In this document: one piece after another, positions 20,381 to 31,432 of the stretch
Layout of the letters: the number at the start of each line of letters is the position of its first letter
How positions within the stretch are numbered: the first letter of the stretch is position 1
Origin: Eremomyces bilateralis CBS 781.70
Taxonomy: Eukaryota > Ascomycota > Dothideomycetes > Eremomycetales > Eremomycetaceae
Length of the DNA: 64,000 nt
Assembly: GCF_010015585.1 (NCBI RefSeq)
Contig: NW_022985094.1
Span: forward strand, 1-64,000
Reading direction: 5' to 3'
The notes under the pieces: generated by a model
What the model was told of the DNA's origin: nothing
The model's input: only the letters and a program-made list of their open reading frames with translations
The model's database searches: none
Position numbers and translations under genes: made by a program

Positions 20381-23234
20381 TCACAGGTTCCCGCCTCGAC
20401 CATCCGTTTGAGCCTTCTGGAACTGGTACAATAACCCTAATACACCCGTGTTGCCATCGCCAGCTTGATTAACGCCACTAGGAGTCTCGTCATCTGTACT
20501 GTCAGCATCCTTTTGCCATGAATCGAGATCGGCTCCAAGGTCGACATCATTACTTGCGGTTCTCTGCATATCATGCTCGGCCAATCGTTCTTCTAATCCC
20601 TGTTCCTCGTTCTCATCCGGACGTTCCAATGGCACCTGGTTGGCCAGACGATGCCGGGTCGGGGTGGAGCTCTGTCGGGGAGAGTGTCGAAGATGTGGCT
20701 GATGGTGGGGATCCAGAAGAAGCGAATTGAGAGGAGAGCCCGGGTGACCCGAGTGGGAAGCGGTCGGACCGAGTCGAGGGGTGCGGTGGTGAGACTGCCG
20801 GTGCCGAATTCCATCCCCTCCCATGATGGATGATGCCATTCCTGGGAAGACTGGGGGGGGGACGAAATGCCTTCGGGAGGTTCGCACTGGGTGTCCTCGA
20901 TTCTGATTGGCACCGTAATTGTCCATGAACCCATAGTACGATGCCATCACCTTGTTATCCTTCGTCGCCAAATAATTGTCACGGAATTCGATGGGATCGA
21001 TATCTGTCGGGTTGTCCTTGCCCTTGCCCATTTGATAGGATCCCTTCTTGAAGTCGAAGATGGCAAACGAGCACACATGCCCCAGACCATCAACATGGAT
21101 GGTGGACTCGCGAAAGAAATCCACGATGCGTTCGCTGGATTTGGGGAGGCTGTATAACATGGCGTAGGGAGCGAAAATAATGCTCATCGCTTCCTCCAGG
21201 AATAAGATGATTCGGAGTTTGTATAGCGTGGAAAAGTCTTTGCGGACTTCGTCGCTGTGTAGCTTGTCATGCCATGACGGAGGGTAGTAGCGAGTGTGAT
21301 ATATCACATGCGTAAGAGCATACTCCGGATCCAGCACAATATCCTCATCCGGAATGCCACTTCTAGCTGTTCCCCAAATGGTACCAAGAATGCCCATATA
21401 AAACAACGCGGTGCGACCGGTTGTGAGCTCGAAGCCGAGGAAAAGCTCGGAGTCGAAGAGCGTGGCCAGGAAGAGTACGGCAAAGAGCGCACCAGACACG
21501 AAGGTGATGAAGCGCGACAGCTGCGCCATGCGATCCTTCGGGAATTGATTGAGATACTGGACTGCGTATGGGTACGCCAAGTTCTTGCGACGCTCAAACA
21601 AGTGCCCGAGCTCATTGAATTCTCGGAATTTCCACTCTGCAATGGGGCTAAATATGCGTGATCCGAGCTCCGCGGGGTTTCGTTGATATTCCTGCATCTG
21701 TTAGAGCCTGATCCAATATCAAGGGTGGTTGCCGTACCGTGAAATTTCGAAAAAAGAATATAACCAGGTTATAAAACACCAAGAATGGGGCCGACACGAT
21801 GCTCAACACGCCAAAGACCAGAAATCGTGTGTTCAAGGCTTTGATGAGATCACGTCGAGACCGGTCGCTGAGAAACATGGGCTGTATTTGGCCTCGGGGG
21901 TCGAATGCAAAGTCTAGAATGGCAAGAGAAATGTTCCATTGGATCGTGCGGGTGAAAATGTGGTATTTGCCCATGAATGGAATGTCAACGGCGAGATCCA
22001 GAATGTCTTTGTTGAACAAGGCTATCATATAATTCTCCCGCCGCATGAGTCGGTTGGCGATATCGTGAGCATCCATGCGCTGCTTTGACTGAGTCCGCAG
22101 GATATATCTTCTATTGTGAGGGGTCAAGTTGTCGGCCGTGGTGGGATTCGCGTCTCTCAGTCGCATAAGCCTCTCAACCACTAGTTGCCAGGATACGGTC
22201 TGAATATCTCGGTCGGGGATATCTAGCAGGTAATGGTAGAAATTATGCATTTCCAACAAGCTAGGGATCCCGATGATGAGCTGTATCAGCTTGTACACCC
22301 AGACTGCAGTGAAGAGCCACATGGTCAGGTGTGCTAGGAATGGCATCCTCCGTACGCAGTGCTTAACGTAGACATCATCGAGGGAACGGCTTCCGGCAAG
22401 CTTGGAGTAGTCGATGCACATGAATAAGTAGGTTGAGAACCCAAATGCAAACGCCCCGGTACTACACTTCGGTCAGATAAAGGGAAGGCCCAAGGAAAGT
22501 CGATCTTACGCTAGGTTTAGGAGTTGTCTCAATATGATCGAGTACATGCCGTGGGAGCAGAAGTAATCATATACACGCTCGAGGAATTGATCCAAATTCA
22601 CCACCTGACTCCATTTCCACATAGCTTTCTCTCGCGGGTCGGTTATCATCATGCCTTGTGTCCTTTGTGGAGGTTGAGCAGCATGCGACGGTGGATGGTG
22701 AAGCCGTTGCTGCGCCTGTGTTGCCCTCCATTGTGACTTCGTCGTCGGATTCGTAGGAGCGGTTACAGGAGGAGGAAGGGTTTGATCGGCAAACTGTTCT
22801 CGTTGACCACGTCGACGGCCCCGGGTACCGGTCTCGTGCTCGTTGAAGCCTTCCAAGAGCAGAGACTCCGGAACTTCGTCATCATCATCATCCCGAGAGA
22901 CGGCCCTGTTCGGTCGGCGACCGAATCCTACGTTGTCTAGCGGTGGTTTATTATCAGCACCGCGGGTCGAAGATCTTCTCGGTGCAGGGGAATCATGATG
23001 CCGTAACTCTGGAGAGCTTTCGGCGGAGGTTGTATCCTTTGTGTCTTCATGAAGGAGGGCCTCCAAGTCCTGTGCTTGGAACCGTTCTCCTAGATTTTCC
23101 TCATCAATGGCCAAATCGCCATCTTCAACATCTGAGAGCCGGTCCTCTTCTTCCTGACGTCTCATTGTCTCGTACACGGATGCGGAGTGTGACTGGCCGG
23201 GGAGCAGGCGGGAGAAGACGTTGTTGGAAGCCAT
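20381..23234 (-). CDS. atg9: Autophagy-related lipid scramblase ATG9
   Basis: Exons 23234-22510, 22461-21738 and 21691-20381 give 919 aa, normal for filamentous fungi. The acidic, disordered N-terminus (~220 aa) precedes the conserved ATG9 core, with WKWSQVVNLDQFLERVYDYF, a CIDYSKL segment after the first membrane helices, and the re-entrant and transmembrane helices up to about residue 560. The C-terminal disordered tail ends with GVLGLLYQFQKAQT. ATG9 is a trimeric scramblase on small vesicles that seed the autophagosome membrane and works with ATG2 and ATG18. The C-terminus looks whole, so the pogo insertion 35 bp downstream spares the coding region but probably sits in the 3' UTR. Divergent from COG6. 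Confidence 0.95.
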
Positions 23235-23714
23235 GTCGTTTCCGGCGCGTCATTACGATCGAGGGCGTTTGTAAGTCTGGATGTTTGTTGGATGAGGCCA
23301 ACCTTTTGAGAGGCTCCAGCCTACACGGGATTGCTTTGTCATGTGGACCAGTTGTTGTGCTTTCTGGCTGAGACTCAGAGCTGAGACTTGACGGAGTGTA
23401 ATGTGGAGGAGTCAACTGAAGGTGTAGACTGTGGGGGATGATGACCCTGTCACGAGTCATGTTCCCTTGAACTCCTGTTGCCTGGACCCATATTTCTGCG
23501 TCAGGCATTTCATTGTCCTCTCATGAACATTGAATAGTACATCATGCACTACTGTGAACACATCAACACATCATACGTGGATATCCACTGTGGGCATTGT
23601 CTAAACCTAGGAACCCGCCAGGCACCAAACTAAAGAGCCCATCTAATCCCACATGTTGTTGTGATAAAAATATTTGTTCTAAAGCCTCAAAAGCAAACCG
23701 AACGGAACCACAGG
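23235..23714. promoter_or_regulatory. Divergent promoter region ATG9 / COG6
   Basis: 480 bp between two start codons on opposite strands, so both promoters must lie here or overlap the 5' UTRs. No TATA-like or repeated motif is convincing by eye. Confidence 0.5.
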
Positions 23715-25836
23715 ATGTCGACACCTCTACCCAGCAATCCCATGGGATCCCCCTTCTTCGATGAATCCGCTTCAACAGACGCGACATTGGCAGAAGGGCC
23801 AAGTTTCCCTCGCGGAAGCACAGTGTCTTCAAGAATATCCAACATTCTATCGGTTTCATACGCTGACCAAGCCATCCGCGATGCCCTTCAAACGTTGCAG
23901 TCGCGTGGTGCATCCGACTACAACCAAGTTCGCCGGCATTTCTACCATGATGTGCAGAAGGAAACCATTCAATGCAATGCGGAAGTGGTCCAGGATTTTG
24001 GGAAAATAGCTGTGGTGAGTGCCCCAACCCGATCTCGTTGGAAACCGAAACTTAGAATACGAGGACCTCCATAAAATCGGCGAACTCGTCGCCGTTCTCC
24101 GGGAGCGATGCACGGTTATGCGAAACGACCTAGATGTTTCTCGGTCGGAAATAAATCCAGTCCTCAAGGAGTCGAAAGACCTCCTTGAAAAAAGCTCGGA
24201 AGTGGAACAGAAACGGGATCTTTTGGACGCCACCCAGACCCATTTCATGGTCCATGAACTTTCCGACATCTCCGCCAGTATTCCACCAGGTGCACCAGGT
24301 GATGAATTTTTCGAGAAGATCGTTCAAGTGAAGCGTATCCGACGCGACTGTCAGGTACTTCTTGGAGCCGAGAACCAATCCCTCGGCCTTCAGATCATGG
24401 AGCAGGCTTCCAAACGGCTCAATGGACTTTTCCAATCGCTGTTCAATTGGGTACAAAGGGAGTTTAAGACTCTGGATTTAGAAAACCCACAGATCAGTGC
24501 GGCGATTAGGCGGTCATTACGTGCCCTCTCCGAGAGACCCAGCCTTTTCCGAAGCTGCCTTGACGCCTTTTCGGTCTCGCGTGAGGCGGTTCTGTCCGAC
24601 TCCTTCCATGCCGCCTTAACCGGGTCGGTAGGAGGAGACCAGAAGCAGCCCTCGAAACCGATTGAACTGATCGCACACGAACCCATTCGGTATGCTGGAG
24701 ATATGCTCGCTTGGATCCATTCGGCGACGGTTTCGGAGCGAGAGGCCCTGGAAGCCCTGTTCATTGGGGAAGGCAGGGAAATTGCGAAAGGCCTTGAGGC
24801 CGGGCGGGATGACGACCCATGGTCGGTTGACGAAGAAGGCGTCGTTTTTGATCCCCGAACCGCATTAGCCGAGCTCGTGGACCGGAATTTAAGTTCGGTT
24901 GCCAGGCTATTGCGACAGCGGGCCGAACAAGTCATTCATAGTCACGACGACCCGGGGGTTGCCTTCAAGATCGCTAACCTGGTCGCATTCTACAGAAGCA
25001 TATTATCGAAGCTCCTTGGTGGAGAAGGATCGGTTGCGGACACACTACGTGCTATCGAAACTTCCGCGAATCGGCAGTTCAAAGCCGGGGTCCGGGACCA
25101 CATCGCTGCTTTGGAACACGAGAAACAGGTTATCCCGGATCACTGTGCCCCCCCTGAATTTCTGGCCGATGCTTTGAGACTGATCGGAGAATTAATGATC
25201 ACTGTGGACACATCCATTGACGCATCTGGCCATGAGGAACAGATTAGCGAGTCGGTCTTGGAGGAGGCTCTGGATCCCTTCCTCGAACATAGCAAAGCCA
25301 TCTCGAATCATGCGGAGAAGCCGGACCGCCAGGTGTTTGCTTTGAACTGTCTCTTGGCCACAAAATCCGCGCTCCAGCCGTTTAGCTTTACGAAGTCAAG
25401 ACTCGGCAAAATCAAGCAAAGCCTCGAGGGAATCTCACGCGAGCTTACAGACTACCAATATTCTCGTTTGCTTGAATCCTCCGGCATCATGCCACTCATG
25501 GACGCGCTGAATCGCTTCAGCGACGCTGATAGGAGGCTACTATCAGCGTTAGAGCTTCCTATCCTTCAACCGCAGAGCGTCCTCGAGATCGGCCAGCAGC
25601 TGGACGACTTTCTACCGTCCGCGTTAATGGATGCCACGGAGATCATTCGGGATCTACGAGACCCCGACCTGGCACGACAGATCACGGAGGAAGCGGCGGA
25701 GTTGTTTTGCGAGGATTTTGAGCAGCTGGAACATAAGATATCGACCATTGAGGAGCAGGCTGAATCGGCAGGGAGACCAGGGCTGAGACAAGTATTTCCT
25801 CGAACCACTGCTGAGATTCGGGTTCTATTGAGTTGA
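23715..25836 (+). CDS. cog6: Conserved oligomeric Golgi complex subunit 6
   Basis: Exons 23715-24014 and 24064-25836 give 690 aa, near the usual fungal length. The N-terminal part is coiled-coil rich (residues ~90-190), followed by helical bundles typical of COG6, with GDEFFEKIVQVKRIRRDCQ and LGLQIMEQASKRLNGLFQSL as conserved stretches. COG6 is a lobe B subunit of the COG tether that guides retrograde vesicles within the Golgi and so maintains glycosylation enzymes. The intron has a GTGAGT donor; the acceptor after AATACGAG keeps frame. The gene shares its region with RFT1 and OST3, other glycosylation genes, but they are too far apart to be an operon-like unit. Confidence 0.93.
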
Positions 25837-25962
25837 AAGGTTCGAACCTCCCAATATAATTTCATCCACAACCATTATGCGTCAATAGTCATGAAGCACC
25901 AAACTCGACTAGTGATGCTGGAAGTAACGTCGCATGGTTGCCAAACACCCTAAGTCAAGACA

Positions 25963-26333
25963 TCATGACGATTGATTGCGCTTCTCCCACTGCTCTGGAG
26001 TAAAGCACTTCGGTGTCCACGCGTGAATGGCCGCAATCTCTTCCTTCAAGGCCGAATTAACCAGCCGATGTCGGGCCAGGGTAGTCTTCTTGGTGAACTG
26101 TTCCGATACTATGGTGGCCTCGAACATCTGACCGCATCCGCCTTGAACTTGGGTTAGAACGTACGCTTTCCATACGGTATCTCTGCCGCATACGTACCTG
26201 ACATGTCCTTAATCTCAACGAGTGATGCGCCCAGAGTTTCCTTCAGCTTTTGCGCCAGGCTTTCTGCGGTTACGCCGGAGTGGTTCGTTGCAGGATCCGC
26301 GGCAGAAGACGGATCGCTGGGCATAGAGGCCAT
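25963..26333 (-). CDS. BolA-family protein (Fra2/Bol-like)
   Basis: Exons 26333-26198 and 26141-25963 encode 104 aa, the size of a single BolA domain with a short leader. The intron junction creates DMSGGCGQMFEATIVS. This is followed by LARHRLVNSALKEEIAAIHA, which holds the conserved BolA Arg-His and the invariant C-terminal His, and the protein ends with TPEQWEKRNQSS. BolA proteins pair with monothiol glutaredoxins to carry or sense [2Fe-2S] clusters. The GGCG motif resembles mitochondrial BOLA3, while RHRLVN plus TPEQW resembles cytosolic BOLA2/Fra2, so location is open. ATG 26333 is the first ATG in frame. Convergent with COG6 (126 bp apart). Confidence 0.88.
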
Positions 26334-26695
26334 TTTCAGAAATGTCGAAACTTTGGATGCTAAATTTGGACAAATCAAAGGCAAAACACCGCTGTTCAAA
26401 ACATTGGTCTAGATATGGTTGGATAACCAGCAAGTTTTGCTCATCCTTCAATTCCGTTCATGTTGATGATGATGTTATTATGATGCCTGAGGCATAGATT
26501 TTGCCAATTCCCAGTGTGCAGATGTCGATTATTCGGCCGCAAAATCATCGTCCATTGCATCATTTCAACGTTTTCTTAGACGCGAACATATTTTACTAAC
26601 GAAGGTTCCTTACGCTCTAGATAGCAAAGGAATATATAATCATTCGTTTGGCGGATGAACTTATGTTGGGTCGTGTCTACCGCCAGTATTCCACA
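26334..26695. promoter_or_regulatory. Divergent promoter region BolA / NIF3
   Basis: 362 bp between two start codons on opposite strands. No clear core motif. Co-expression of the two small conserved genes is possible from a shared promoter. Confidence 0.45.
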
Positions 26696-28066
26696 ATGAT
26701 GTCGTCCCAAACGGCCCCTTTTTCCAAAGCAGTGGTCAGTGCCATGCGCAAATTGTAGGTCAATGTTCAGCGGGATCGTATAAACCATAGGACTAAGAAT
26801 TTTTAGGTATCCTGAAAGACTTGCAGACAAGAGCTGGGATAACACTGGACGTACGACGGCTTAGGCTACGACTCCTATTTCAAGACATGAAGTTGACGAT
26901 CCTACGTAGTGCTCCTGGAAGCGCCGTATAACCCTCAAAGACGGCAGCGCAACTCTGCTTTACTGACCGTAGACTTGACGAAAGCCGTCGCCGACGAGGC
27001 GATCGAGACGAAACAGTCGATTGTTGTGGCGTATCGTGCGTCCGCCTGCCCTGCTTTTGCACCGCGTCCCCACTAAGAAAGACAGATCCGATAATATTTA
27101 AAGGACTGAAAGCGTTGAGTCTTGGCGACAGCCAGCAACAGTCGCTACTGCGCCTGGCCACGGAAGGGATAAGTGTATGCCTCCGTTGCTGTCCGCGATC
27201 TTCATCCAGCGACTGACCGCTCTAGGTTTACTGCCCTCACACCGCCGTAGACGCCGCTAGCGGAGGCCTAGGCGACTGGTTGGCAGATATAGTAACCGGC
27301 GATGCGATCGAGCAACCGCCACAGGAGCTACTACAAGGCTCTCCCGTCGAAGGACCACCGTCAGTCCCGCCAGGCGAAGAGACGGATCCATTCGTCCTCC
27401 CCCAACGGCCATCCTTCATTCTTCAACCCCATCCTTCCGGGCTGAAGTTTATCCAGCGCGATTTAAAGCTGTATGTATACCGGTACCATATTTGAGCATC
27501 ATCTGACACCCCCGAGCGCGTCGATCCCACACACCCGCTCTGCAATCAAGCCGAACGAGGACCCCTCATCCCCTGGCGCAGGGATGGGTCGAGTCGTCCG
27601 CTTTGCCCAGCCACAGCCGCTCGCGCATTTGATCGACCGCATCGCCCGAGGCTTGGGCCAGCCAAAAGGCTTCCCCGTCGCCATCCCCCAGGGAACCGCG
27701 ATCGAGGACATCTCGATCCGGAGCGTCGGCATCTGCGCGGGCAGTGGCGGATCGTTATTTGCGGGCTTGGACGTGGATTTGCTGTTTACCGGGGAATTGT
27801 CGCACCACGAGGCACTGGCCGCCATCGAAAGAGGGCAGTCGGTAGTGACGATGTTCCATTCGAATACGGAACGAGGGTTTCTGCATTCGGTACTGAGTAA
27901 CCAGCTGTTACAGGCGGTGCGGGAGGAATGGGAGACGATTCGGAGCGGGATAAGAGAGGATGGGCGTCTGGAAGAGGCGTTGAAGGATACATCCGTCGAA
28001 GTGGAAGTTAGTGAACGCGATAGGGACCCTTTCGGGCTGGTCATTGCGCAGTCTGCCGGGGGATAA
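26696..28066 (+). CDS. nif3: NIF3-family metal-binding protein (six exons)
   Basis: Exons 26696-26754, 26807-26850, 26910-27035, 27086-27174, 27226-27470 and 27517-28066 give 370 aa. Each junction restores family sequence: MRKLYPERLADKSWDNTG, LLLEAPYNP, LLTVDLTKAVADEAI, VVAYHPIIFKGLKALSL and VYCPHTAVDAASGGLGDWL. The C-terminal half has GMGRVVRF, KGFPVAIPQG, GSGGSLFAG and LSHHEALAAIERG. NIF3/YbgI proteins form a toroid with a two-metal site built from His, Asp and Glu residues (here VAYH, HTAVDA, SHHEA). Their reaction remains unsettled, and the link to GTP cyclohydrolase I type 2 is historical. The short early exons mean simple ORF calling would lose the first half. All five introns are 46-59 nt. 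Confidence 0.93.
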
Positions 28067-28250
28067 TTCCCGCAATGTGAGCTTGGTATCAAAACGTTTC
28101 GACGTTCTCTAATTAAGAGGGATACAGAGTCTATGTTATAGATAGCCCACGAGTTGTGCATGCGCGCTTGTGATATGGACAAGATGAAACAGGTAAAACA
28201 TCATACGCTTGAACGCTGCAGGCCGGACGCCCAACCAATGCCATTATTAT

Positions 28251-30049
28251 TCATGGGGGTAAAACCACCGGCTTCCCGCCAGCAGGACGATACTCTTCGT
28301 CGTATGCCCATTTTGTCATACGATCCACGATCCTCGCACACAACGGATCCACCGTCTTCGTCCACACCAGCGCCAACCGGTAAGTTATGACGAAAAAGAC
28401 GACCACGGAGGCCGCCATATGCAGACTCGATCCACGCTGCAAGTCCATCTGTTCCCCGGTCTGCTCATTGACGGGAGGATTCAGCGCGCTCGGAAGGTAG
28501 ATCAGCCATGTGAGGACGGTCTTCATGAGCTGGTTGTGGATGAGGTACACGGGCAGGCTGACGCGGCCGAGGAAGTTGAAGAAGCGGTGGGAAAGAATCC
28601 GCCGTGCGTTCGGAGAGGAGTAGACGCCCAGAACTATCAAACACGCGCCAATGGAATCCCAGTATTTGCGAATGTCCGCTTCGGCGGGAGTAATGGGAGA
28701 CATCATGTTGACCATGATTCGGGTCCATGCGGTACGGTCTGGTGCGTCCTGAGGGAAACTGCAGAGGAATAGCCCGAGGACAAGGGAGATTATAGGAAAC
28801 GGCGCGGGTAAGAGGGCGGCGTCAGCGCCGACTTCGACATGCAGGTCCGCTAAGAGCATGCCAAAGGCGACATTCATGGTCTTTTGAGCTATTCGTAGGT
28901 CAGCATGGTTGAAGGCTTTTCATAAGATACTAGAAGCCTAGGACTCACCTGTGCCGGCAATCCATCCATAAAAGTAGACCGCAAGGAACCCGACTCTCCT
29001 GGCCTTGGGAGTAACTGGGAGGGTAGCCAGAAGTGTCAAGTACACAATCATGCTCCCTTCGAGTAATACAATCATGGCCCATTGAATCCCATCATATTCA
29101 TTCCACCCCTCCGTCCAGGTCGAGGCCTCCGCATGGAAGAGGCTGTAAATAGCCGAGGAGATCGATGTGCCCGGGGCGTGATAACCCTGGCGGATCCAGG
29201 TCGCATCGATATGTTTCCCCATCTTATAAGCACCAACGTTGGCTAGCCCCCATGAAATCAGGGTGGCAAAGAATGCCGGTAGGATGAGTTGCGCTGGTCG
29301 CTTCAAGGCGTTTTTCGATAGACCTGAAAATGCAACGTCCACGCCGGCCGCCTTTGCTTTGACCAGCGGTCCCAGCGTATTCACATAGCCTGTTATCAGG
29401 AAGAAGAGAGCCACCGCTGCACGCCCGGCGATGAGGAGTCGAAAGAAGGGGAGTTGCATGAGGGTGGGGGGTTCGTCTGCGGCATTCGACGGGGCGTGGA
29501 TTTCGGGAGCGAACGCGGTGAGGACATGACCGCTGACAACGATGAATGCCGCAATGCCTCGCAATCCCTGGTCATTGTGAGCGTCACGATCTAATCGACT
29601 CAGAACCTTTCCTAATTGCTCACATCTACCCAGTTGGATTCCCTCGAGTTGGAGGCCATTGCGTATGCAAAAACACCTATCTAATACTTCCGCTAGAAAG
29701 CACTGAAATATCCGAAGCCGGCTCAAGGAGGAAAATATAGGTAGAAGGTTCCAGATAGAAATGCACACAGGCTTTGAACGCGTTTGTAGAGGCACTTAAA
29801 GCATCAAGCCAATATTCCGACGTCGAAAACAGGTCCTAGCGATAGTAGCGAAAATGTACCGGTGTACGCGGTTCGGAGTTTGCTCATATCCCTTCTGGCC
29901 TCCTCTCCTCTTCTCTCATCCCCCGCTGACCTCGCAGCAAATGAGTGAAGGGATGTATCGCAACCGGGCTCATGGACTCCGTCGATATGGTAATATTCCA
30001 GGGCCGCAAGGTAGTCAGACGATGACGTGTTCGCGGTCGTCGAATTCAT
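28251..30049 (-). CDS. Membrane acyltransferase-3 family protein
   Basis: Two exons are firm: 29567-28949 and 28888-28251, joined by a GTGAGT intron. A tentative first exon, 30049-29822, gives the junction VFD-GLRGIAAF and 494 aa, but needs a weak GTCGGA donor and a 254 nt intron. The core starts GLRGIAAFIVVSGHVLTAF (the conserved His of the family), with GRAAVALFFLITGYV next. About ten hydrophobic helices follow, then LGRVSLPVYLIHNQLM near the end. Acyltransferase-3 (OafA/NodX/WecH type) proteins are integral membrane enzymes that O-acylate sugars, lipids or other small molecules. In fungi many are uncharacterised or lie in secondary-metabolite clusters; no such cluster is seen here. Confidence 0.82.
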
Positions 30050-30634
30050 GCAAGGAGTATGCTGGGAGTAGGAATTCGGATAGCGGAAGTCGTAAATAAC
30101 GAGGACTGAGTAGTAGATCGGGGGATTATTATTATAATAAGGGTCGAGGTATCAAGAAACGAACTCAACACCAAAAATCCAAAACAAAAGAGCTGAGGCT
30201 GTGACAGCCAAAGTCGAAGAGAAATTCGTTGGCGAGGCTTACATCCTATTAAGAGGTACGTACATCGCCAATTCGCCATTCCCCGGCCCAGCCTGGCTGT
30301 TAGCCTGTTACTTATACATAATGAGTGGACACGGAGGATGGAGGCTTGGAGGATTATTGAATACATTTCAGTGGCTGATCCATACGTCCACAAGCGTGTT
30401 GCCCCTGGACCCCGCCCGCATGCACAGGACTTTCTGAGATCAGGATCGGCAATCGGACGCGAATCATGCGATCGGCCATTGGCCGGATTAGTTCGGGAAA
30501 GTTCAGGAAAATCGGGGAATCCGGAATAAATGCCTGTTCGAAAGTCGAAACGATAGCTGGAACTTGTAGAGTAAGGAGGAGGATAGAAGCGGTTTGTGGA
30601 ACAGTCACGTGGTCAAGCTGAGGAGTTCAATTGC
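30050..30634. other. Intergenic region
   Basis: 585 bp upstream of the acyltransferase gene, with a small AT-rich patch (30125-30140). No gene seen. Ends at the short terminal-repeat element. Confidence 0.5.
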
Positions 30635-30735
30635 CTTACATTAGCACGCTCAGGCCATTGTGGTAGTGCCTGAGGCAACTAACCGCACTATACCAGACCT
30701 AATTAGCAAGGTTCTCTACCAAGTAGCCTGAGGAT
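30635..30735 (-). repeat. Terminal repeat copy R4 (left end, inverted)
   Basis: The reverse complement reads TCCTCAGGCTACTTGG ... GGTATAGTGCGG ... TTGCCTCAGGCACTACCAC ... GGCCTGAGCGTGCTAATGTAAG. It is the most diverged copy, but the TGCC-x3-GGCA hairpin (30667-30677) is intact. Confidence 0.8.
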
Positions 30736-31235
30736 CATGTCATTGATTTTTGGCCCAAGTCGAGATCGTTTGTATGAGAGCAATTTAACTACTTCAACTT
30801 CGTTTTTCTCCACAACGAGCCGTCGCACAGTAAAATTGATACGTTCAATCGAATCCTCTATCGTTTCTTGACAGCCCAGTGAAATTTAGGCGATGTCAGA
30901 TCGAACCTCCTCTCGGCGCAGCGTACGACTGGACCCAACGTCTCCCGAGAGCAGAGAATAGCTACGAACTGGTGCTTCGACTGTGGTGGTTGGTTGACGA
31001 TTCTGACGCAGTCTGGTTTTTTACATATCAGCGTTTTTTGCAAGACACAAGCATCCGAAGTGGAAAAAAATTCAATTTCTAGATGAAGTATACCTTGCTG
31101 CACAGTCCAGTGAATTTAAGGGCAAATATAAGAAGTCCTCGTATTGTTATTGAAGAATATGCAAAAGTGAGGTTTCCAAAATCGTGCAAAACACATGTAA
31201 ATTATCGAACAGTCAGTGTGAACCATTGACAGAAT

Positions 31236-31330
31236 CCTCAGGCTATTTGTTCGAGAACTGCATTGACCGATTAGGTATAGTGTGATTTGTTGCCTCAGGC
31301 ACGACCACAAATAGCCTGAGCTTGCTGAGG
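31236..31330 (+). repeat. Terminal repeat copy R2
   Basis: Starts CCTCAGGCTATTTGTTCGAG and ends ACAAATAGCCTGAGC plus TTGCTGAGG. The nine bases before it (GACAGAATC) also match those before R1 at 4579. The hairpin TGCC-TCA-GGCA is at 31291-31301. Confidence 0.85.
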
Positions 31331-31432
31331 TAAGCCATTTGTTCGAGGAGTGCATGTGACTCTACCGATTAGGTATAGTCCACTCCGGTGCCTTGGCACG
31401 ACCACAAATGGCCTGAGCTTTGCTGAGGTAAG
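31331..31432 (+). repeat. Terminal repeat copy R3 (tandem with R2)
   Basis: Follows R2 directly. Core CCGATTAGGTATAGTCC and hairpin GTGCC-TT-GGCAC at 31388-31399 are shared with R1. Ends GCTGAGGTAAG. Confidence 0.85.

Larger units (their letters stand above)
30635..31432. mobile_element. 798 bp non-autonomous element with ends matching the helicase/DUF6589 element
   Basis: The ends read CTTAC...GTAAG and are imperfect inverted copies of one ~100 bp unit: R4 on the left in reverse, R2 and R3 in tandem on the right. R3 is about 93% identical to R1 at 4579-4680. The ~500 bp interior (30736-31235) has no recognisable gene; open frames there are under 85 codons. I infer a MITE-like derivative mobilised in trans by the helicase/DUF6589 element. 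No clean target duplication is visible, although TCAAT occurs close to both edges. It lies in the 2.5 kb shared upstream region of the acyltransferase and adenylate cyclase genes. Confidence 0.7.

Noticed and set aside
30858-31103. Open frames inside the short terminal-repeat element
   Set aside because: Under 85 codons on both strands with no similarity I can see to the helicase or DUF6589 proteins; the interior seems non-coding.
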